DNA of 64,000 nucleotides from Pinus tabuliformis (lineage: Eukaryota; Streptophyta; Pinopsida; Pinales; Pinaceae). The stretch lies in NCBI GenBank assembly GCA_031772625.1, contig CM062820.1, positions 312,407,840 through 312,471,839 of the forward strand, given 5' to 3'. Made by a program: the position numbers and the translations under genes. Of this stretch, positions 58,165 to 64,000 are shown one piece after another. How positions within the stretch are numbered: the stretch's first letter is position 1; the number at the start of each line of letters is the position of its first letter. Under the pieces are notes generated by a model. That model did not search any database. It saw only the letters and a program-made list of their open reading frames with translations, and was not told where the DNA came from.

Positions 58165-59566
58165 TGTTGGTATCATCCCAAGACCCCTTTTTCTTCCTAA
58201 AAACATGTCATTTACCCATTCCTTTTCATCATATATTCCTTAGAATCCTTGAAAATTAATTATTAATAGTCTTATAGTTATTAAAATGCATTGAAATTGA
58301 TTTAGGAATTTTATGTTGAAGAATTAGAAGTTTTTGGTGAAATGGTTACAGGAAGTTCCAACATCCTGTAATCAGCTCATTGTTTGACATGTGTCACAGC
58401 AGCTGGACTAGAGCGAAAGGCATGGATGAAAAATAGAATGTCCAAGGATGGACAAACACCTATCATACAGCCGAATCGACCCTCCTACATGCGCGGTCAA
58501 CTCAGGTCAAAGCATGGCACACTGGCGACAAAGGCAGAAACATCAGCTCATTCTAATTTGATTTAGTTTTTGATCTTTTTGAAATCAGTTAGGATAGAAA
58601 CATTTTGAAAAGCTCGATGTAATAAAAGCGGCAACAGCCAAATTCCGAATGTACATTCATGGTTGTGGTAGACATATGTATATACAGTCCAAGTAATGAA
58701 CTAAGGTTAATCATTGTATCATTCTGAAACAGAGTGTTTTAAACTTAATACTAAGAACCCAGTTGCAGTTACGATTTGTGTCTCGTGCATTGATTTGATC
58801 TTCAGTCGATTATAGTCCAGTGTACCTCTGGAGTGCGGACGGGCCCTGCGCTCAACCGGTATACTGTTCTTTTCATTTTATTTGCACTTAGGTTATCGTG
58901 TGGTTTGCACAGTAGTTACGCTTGATTGGATTCCGATTTCAATAGGTATTATATGATTTCGATTTCAATAGGTATTATATGGTTTGCATAGCAGTTACAA
59001 TTGATTGGTTTCGATTTCCATAGATCTTGATTTCCATTGAATGTATATGGTTTGCTTATATGGTTTGCGTTTATGGTAATGCTGAACAGTCATCACTGAG
59101 ATCTGGAAGTGCGTCCTGTAAGGGATTCGATCCCTGTGTGTCTTTTTAAAGCACTGTCATAAACTTTGTTTTCATTTCACAATCCATTTATGATCTCTGT
59201 ATATTTTGATATTGTATAAATATTAGTGAATACTGGGTGTTTACTGAACAAGGGTTTTATGTGTAATATCTTTGTAAGGAGATTAAGATCATTGTTGCAG
59301 TGATACACAGTGTTTAGTTTCAGTGTGTGATTTGGTAAATGCATTTAATGATAGCATTGTAATCAGGTATATTAGCAGAGTGACCTGAGTGTTTGGATGA
59401 TAGGTGACATATTCCAGTCTTCCGTAAAGAAGCCCTGTGACCTACATCATAACCACTTAGCCAACAATCCTTTATGTCTATATACTTTAGATGCATGCCT
59501 CTAAGCTTACGCATCCTGGTCGATAATTAATATAGTCTAGTCTAGTACCCTAGCTAGAACACTACA
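58165..59566 (+). repeat. 5' LTR of the + strand Athila-like element
   Basis: 1402 bp, TGTTGGTATC ... GAACACTACA. The left end is set by the break in repeat R, the right end by the adjoining primer site. A taataaaagcggc string near 58618 could be a core-promoter element. Locally repetitive tatggtttgc units occur near 58980-59070. Confidence 0.8.
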
Positions 59567-59569
59567 TTT

Positions 59570-59587
59570 TGGCGCCGTTGCCGGGGA
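59570..59587 (+). other. Primer binding site, tRNA-Asp type, perfect
   Basis: TGGCGCCGTTGCCGGGGA is the exact reverse complement of the 3' end of plant tRNA-Asp including CCA, as known for Athila elements. Confidence 0.95.
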
Positions 59588-59672
59588 GGCATACTTAAAG
59601 GATTCAGACAAAAAGAAAAAAAATTCAACACACAAAAATAAACAAAAACACAGTTAGAAATCATGTTCATTT

Positions 59673-61445
59673 ATGCCTAGATTTAGAGACAGTCAAGGGA
59701 GATTTGTAAAAACCCCCCACCATCTAAAAACTAACCCATCATCATCAGGAGCAGACTCTCAAGGGAATACAACACCAGCTGAGGAAGTTATCCAGACATT
59801 GGCAGAAAAATTTCATTCAGGACAGAAACTTACTCTTATTGAGAGGGAAACTTTATTCACACATAAATCGCAGAAGAAGCACTTTCCTAGACCTTCTACA
59901 CAAGGAGAAAGTAGTACAGTTACCGAACAATCTTCCTTCCTCCTTTTTCCACCAAGTGACACTGACACAGAGAGACCAATTAGAATGGCTGAGGAAGGAT
60001 CTGGATCAGTCCCACGCCAAGGAGATGAAGAAGAGTCAACTTTTAAGTTCCCTATACATGAACCACAGGAGGATGAGGAGATCAAAATGAAAAACATACC
60101 CCCATCCGTCCTACCAAATTTCTATGGTATGGCTTCAGAGGATCCGGACTCATTCTTGTTCGAGTTTGACATTGTATGTCGAACTTATGGCTATACAGAT
60201 GATGCCCATCGACTCAGGTTGTTCCCAGCCACATTAAAGGCATCAGCCTTAAAATGGTTCATGGGGCTAGGTGAGCATGCTATAGTTGATTGGGATGGCA
60301 TGAGGAGAATATTTCTAAGGAAATATCAGCCTTATTGCAGATCCAAAGACTCTAAAGATGATATCTTTAGAATGAGTCAGCAAGAGGATGAAACCTTAGA
60401 GGAATATCTAGAACGGTTTGTCTACAACTTACAAAAATCTAAACACCAAACTATGCCTCTTGATCTGGTCCGCACAATATTCTTGAAAGGTATCCGAGAG
60501 GAATACATGGATGATCTCAACTTAATGGGTAAAGGTGACATTTCTACCTTACCCTTTGAAGAAATCGCTGAGTTGTGCGAAAAGTATTCAAGGAGTAAAG
60601 CTAAAATGGGAAAGAGAGGCCTGTCATCAAGGGTCACAAAATCTGCCTCTGCAAGTGTCACTAGGGCCGAAATAGGGAATCTTTTAGAAGAGTTTAAAAG
60701 AAATTTGTTAAGCACTCTAGGGAACCAAATTGATACTTTAAAAGCCAAGAAGAAACAAGAAGATGAAGATCATATCATGGCTATCTTCTGCCCAAAGTGC
60801 CGAAAGAAACATGCATTAAAAGATTGCCCTCTAGAGAATATCCAAGTTTGTGCTTTCTGTACTGAACATCATGATATGTTTAACTGTCCTAAAGTTAAAA
60901 TTTTGCAGAACTGTAATATGGCAACCAATACAGAGATGGAAAATGTGTATTACATGGGCACAAAGCGACCATGGCAGCCACGGCCAGCAACCCAAGGTAT
61001 GTTTCCAAATCAAAATCTGCAATTTCCTATGAATGATCAAATGTATGCACAAAACTCATGGAATGTACCCATGCCATGGCAGCACCAGAACCAACCACAA
61101 AACCAATGGAGACCATCTCAACAGTACTCCCAATCTTATAATACATATCCTCAATCATACCCACCTTACTCACAACCATATCAACAATACCAACAGCCGT
61201 ATCCATCACATTCTCAACCATATCAGCAGTATCCTCAGCAAGTTGTCTATCAGCCCCAACCTCCTCAACAAGCACTGCCTGCTCCTCCACCAATAAATGC
61301 ACCACAACTGCAATTTCCAGCTAACTCGCAACCTCCCAGACCCACTCAAATTCCTGCTCAAACCGTCCCAAATTCGAATAATAGAGCAGAGAGGCCAGCC
61401 TATAACGTAGAGGAACGAACCTCATATTCCACACTGCCTTTGTAA
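59673..61445 (+). CDS. gag of the + strand Athila-like element
   Basis: 590 residues from the ATG at 59673. A Ser/Thr/Glu-rich N-terminal part is followed by the retrotransposon gag capsid at about 145-320 (LPNFYGMASEDPDSFLFEF, LKWFMGLGEHAIVDWDGM, MSQQEDETLEEYLERF). Then come two Cys/His knuckles at about 370-410 with spacing C-x2-C-x3-H-x4-C (CPKCRKKHALKDC, CAFCTEHHDMFNC), not the usual x4 spacing. The last ~150 residues are a Pro/Gln/Tyr-rich low-complexity tail with YQQY-type repeats. By family it forms the particle shell and binds the element RNA. Closely related to the minus-strand gag at 28.8-29.9 kb. Confidence 0.9.
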   Translation: MPRFRDSQGRFVKTPHHLKTNPSSSGADSQGNTTPAEEVIQTLAEKFHSGQKLTLIERETLFTHKSQKKHFPRPSTQGESSTVTEQSSFLLFPPSDTDTERPIRMAEEGSGSVPRQGDEEESTFKFPIHEPQEDEEIKMKNIPPSVLPNFYGMASEDPDSFLFEFDIVCRTYGYTDDAHRLRLFPATLKASALKWFMGLGEHAIVDWDGMRRIFLRKYQPYCRSKDSKDDIFRMSQQEDETLEEYLERFVYNLQKSKHQTMPLDLVRTIFLKGIREEYMDDLNLMGKGDISTLPFEEIAELCEKYSRSKAKMGKRGLSSRVTKSASASVTRAEIGNLLEEFKRNLLSTLGNQIDTLKAKKKQEDEDHIMAIFCPKCRKKHALKDCPLENIQVCAFCTEHHDMFNCPKVKILQNCNMATNTEMENVYYMGTKRPWQPRPATQGMFPNQNLQFPMNDQMYAQNSWNVPMPWQHQNQPQNQWRPSQQYSQSYNTYPQSYPPYSQPYQQYQQPYPSHSQPYQQYPQQVVYQPQPPQQALPAPPPINAPQLQFPANSQPPRPTQIPAQTVPNSNNRAERPAYNVEERTSYSTLPL

Positions 61446-61454
61446 AACATTAAT

Positions 61455-64000
61455 TTGAGGTCTGGTAGGGTGCTCCAAAAGGATTCTCCAATAACAGATA
61501 AGCAAGAAGAAAACTCAGAAAAGGAAAATGAAATGACAAATCAAACAAAACCAAACAGTGATACCAAAGACAAACAGATGCAACCATTGCATCCACCTTT
61601 TCCAGACCGATTGATCCAAGTAAAACCACCATTGTCTACACCACAATTTGATGTCTTAGATGAACTTAAAAATGTCTACATAAAAATCCCACTGCTGCAA
61701 GCTATAAAAGACATTCCTATCTATACCAAAGCCATCAAAGACATGTGCCTCAAGAAACCTGCTAGGAAAAGAATTGATCCTCAAACCATTAATGTTTTAG
61801 GAAATTTAGCAGGCCTTATGACCAATACCATCTCCATGGAGAAGTATGTTGATCCTAGCATTCCCAAAGTGACCACCATCATTAACAACATACGGATTCC
61901 AAACACTTTGATAGATCTTGGAGCCGCAATCAATGTCATGACTCTTGAAACCATGAGAACACTCCAGCTCATGAATTTGCAACATACCACGATTGTTCTA
62001 GAACTAGCTGATAGGTCCAAAGTCATTCCTGAAGGGATTTTGGAAGACATCATTGTCTCACTGGACTCTTGGGAGTATCCAGTGGATTTCCTAGTCCTTC
62101 AACCCAAATCCAATTTAGGAGGACACCCTATCATTCTAGGTAGACCATGGTTAGCGACTGCTGATGCATTTATAGGATGTCGATCAGGTAACATGATCAT
62201 TTCAAGGGGGACCGAAAGAAAACAACTCACCCTTTATCCATCGGCACAATCACCAGCAGTAACCCATAATTTGTGGCTTGATGATAAATTTAATGATAAA
62301 GAAGAAGTACAGTCTGTTTTTAGCATTGACCAAATCTATGATTTCCAGGAAGAAAATAATGATTTGGTAGAATTATTCCTTTCTCAACTTGATATGTCTG
62401 AAAATTTGAGAAATGAACAATATCATGCTGCAGATTTACTTCTGGCTCAAAACTTTCAAGAAACATGCTCTATCTAATCATTGCAAACTACATTTCACGA
62501 CATTTTTCCAGTTCAATCCATCACCAATACACAGAGTCAGATCATAGAAATCAGTCCAGGGAAAACTCTGAACATAGGCAATCACCTAGACTCATCTCAA
62601 CAAGAGAAATTGATTAAACTCTTGAGAAAATACCAAAAAGCCTTTGCTTGGGACTACACCGATATGCATGGGATTCACCCCGACACATGCACTCACCATA
62701 TCTATACCGATAGCACCATTAAACCAGTGAGGCAACCACAGAGAAGAATGAACCCCATGCTCCAAGATATTGTCAGAGAGGAATTGCAAAAACTTTTGAG
62801 AGTTAATTTTATATATCCTATCTCTGACAGTCAGTGGGTATCCCCATTGGTGATAGTGCCCAAGAAGAATGGTAAGTGGCACATTTGTGTTGATTACAGA
62901 CAGCTGAACAAAGCAACGCTCAAAGATTACTTCCCACTGCCATTTATTGACCAAGTGTTAGACACCCTAGCTGGAAAATCATCATTTTCTTTTCTTGATG
63001 GTTTCAGTGGCTACAACCAGATCAGGATAGCCTCTGAAGACCAGGACAAAACCACATTCACCTGTCCTTGGGGCACCTATGCCTACAATGTTTTTCCATT
63101 TGGACTTTGTAACGCTCCAGCTACCTTTCAGAGAGCTGTGTTAGCTATTTTCGCTGATTTAATTCATGATTGTGTTGAAGTCTACATGGATGATTTTTCA
63201 GTATATGGCAATTCATTTGAACATGCATTAGAAAATCTTGAGAGAGTTTTGAAAAGATGTATTGAAGCTAACCTGTCCCTCAGCAATGAAAAGTGCTTTA
63301 TGATGTTAAACGAAGGGATAGTGTTAGGCCACTATATTTCTTTTCAAGGCATCCAGGTTGACCCAGCCAAGATCTAGATCATAGCTGATTTGCCAATACC
63401 ACAGAATCAAAGAGAGGTAAGAAGTTTCCTTGGGTATGCAAGCTATTACCGCAGATTTATTGAAAATTTTAGTAAGATAGCTTTACCTTTGTTTAAACTT
63501 CTAACCAAAGATGTACTTTTCAACTGGAATGAAAACTGCCAACAAGCATTCGAACAGCTCAAAAAGAAACTATCCACCACACCAGTCTTGAGAGGGCCTA
63601 ATTGGAGCCTACCATTTCATATCTTTACAGATGCATCCGACACTGCAGTAGGTGCATCCTTAGGCCAAAAAGAGGAATCTTGTACTTATGCCATTTATTT
63701 CATTAGTAAAAATCTAACACCTGTAGAGTTAAACTACACAGTTACAGAAAAGGAAACACTTGCCATCATTTATGATGTGAATAAATTCCGACATTACATA
63801 ACTGGTTATGAAGTCTTTGTACATATTGATCATTCGGCCATTAGACATTTAATGAATAAACCAATAACTAGTGGCAGAGTTACCATATGGTTACTATTAT
63901 TACAGGAATTTAACATCACAGTGTTAGATAGACCAGGCAAAGAGAACCAAGTGGCAGATTTTCTCTCTAGACTGCAAAATCCAGGTGAGGTTGTTCCAGT
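61455..64000 (+). pseudogene. pol region of the + strand Athila-like element (protease, RT, RNase H), partial
   Basis: Protease region (about 61455-62477) with LIDLGAAINVMT and VLELADRSKVIPEG, and GGHPIILGRPWLATADAF. The reverse transcriptase (about 62481-63377 onward) has SDSQWVSPLVIVPKKNGKW, FPLPFIDQVLDTLAGKS and YMDDFSVYG. The RNase H (about 63590-63990) has HIFTDASDTAVGASL and ends near VADFLSRL. Integrase and any extra ORF would lie beyond 64000. Linked directly to gag on the same strand. About two or three breaks in the visible part. Confidence 0.85.

Larger units (their letters stand above)
58165..64000 (+). mobile_element. Athila-like Ty3 LTR element, 5' half (runs off window), broken
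   Basis: 5' LTR (58165-59566), perfect tRNA-Asp-type primer site (59570-59587), gag (59673-61445), protease (about 61455-62477), then reverse transcriptase and RNase H (about 62481-64000). The 3' part is outside the window. The reverse transcriptase box YMDDFSVYG and the protease LADRS block are characteristic of the Athila branch. It appears better preserved than its minus-strand relative, with about two or three breaks in the visible part. Age cannot be estimated without the second LTR. Its left boundary is supported by comparison with repeat R copy 1. Confidence 0.9.

Overview
The window looks like intergenic DNA from a seed plant with a very large, transposon-filled nuclear genome. A gymnosperm is most likely, judging by the mix of old, slowly decayed LTR elements, Athila-like Ty3 elements, an RNase H-bearing plant L1 and the low gene density. 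The species cannot be fixed from sequence alone. I found no convincing single-copy host gene, no tRNA or rRNA gene and no CRISPR array. Nearly everything recognisable is a mobile element or a repeat nested in another.

Layout. 1-6.8 kb: the 3' part of a Ty3-type element on the + strand. It has an extra open region downstream of where integrase would lie, an inserted ~2.6 kb block (probably a solo LTR) carrying a GC-rich cluster of TGACGTCA palindromes, and a probable 3' LTR. 6.8-9.7 kb: AT-rich DNA with a (TA)n/(GATA)n/(TATC)n palindrome. 9,737-17,340: a complete L1-type LINE with a perfect 17-bp target-site duplication, intact ORF1 and ORF2, and an unexpected third ORF. 17.4-18.7 kb: a 300-bp direct repeat. 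18.7-44.6 kb: a nest built on copies of an unrecognised protein family, here called X (minus strand). It contains a broken Athila-like Ty3 element (19.5-31.8 kb), a gag-bearing LTR fragment (33.3-36.2 kb) and a broken Ty1/copia element (37.4-42.5 kb). 44.6-51.1 kb: non-coding DNA with TTGCGCAA-type palindromes, a candidate tRNA-derived SINE and a 585-bp foldback element. 51,102-57,096: a young, whole-looking Ty1/copia element with almost identical LTRs. It sits inside an older repeat whose ~430-bp direct repeats flank it. 58,165-64,000: the 5' half of a second Athila-like Ty3 element, cut by the window end.

The most interesting signals are: (i) the third, coiled-coil ORF of the young LINE, overlapping the end of ORF2; (ii) an extra downstream ORF family with a shared C-terminal domain found in two otherwise different Ty3 elements; (iii) protein family X, in several copies with no recognised domain; (iv) the long foldback element; (v) a Ty3 element whose flanks overlap by about 210 bp instead of 5 bp, suggesting a recombinant origin. 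LTR elements are treated as fossils: parts, boundaries, nesting and approximate decay are given, but not the individual lesions.
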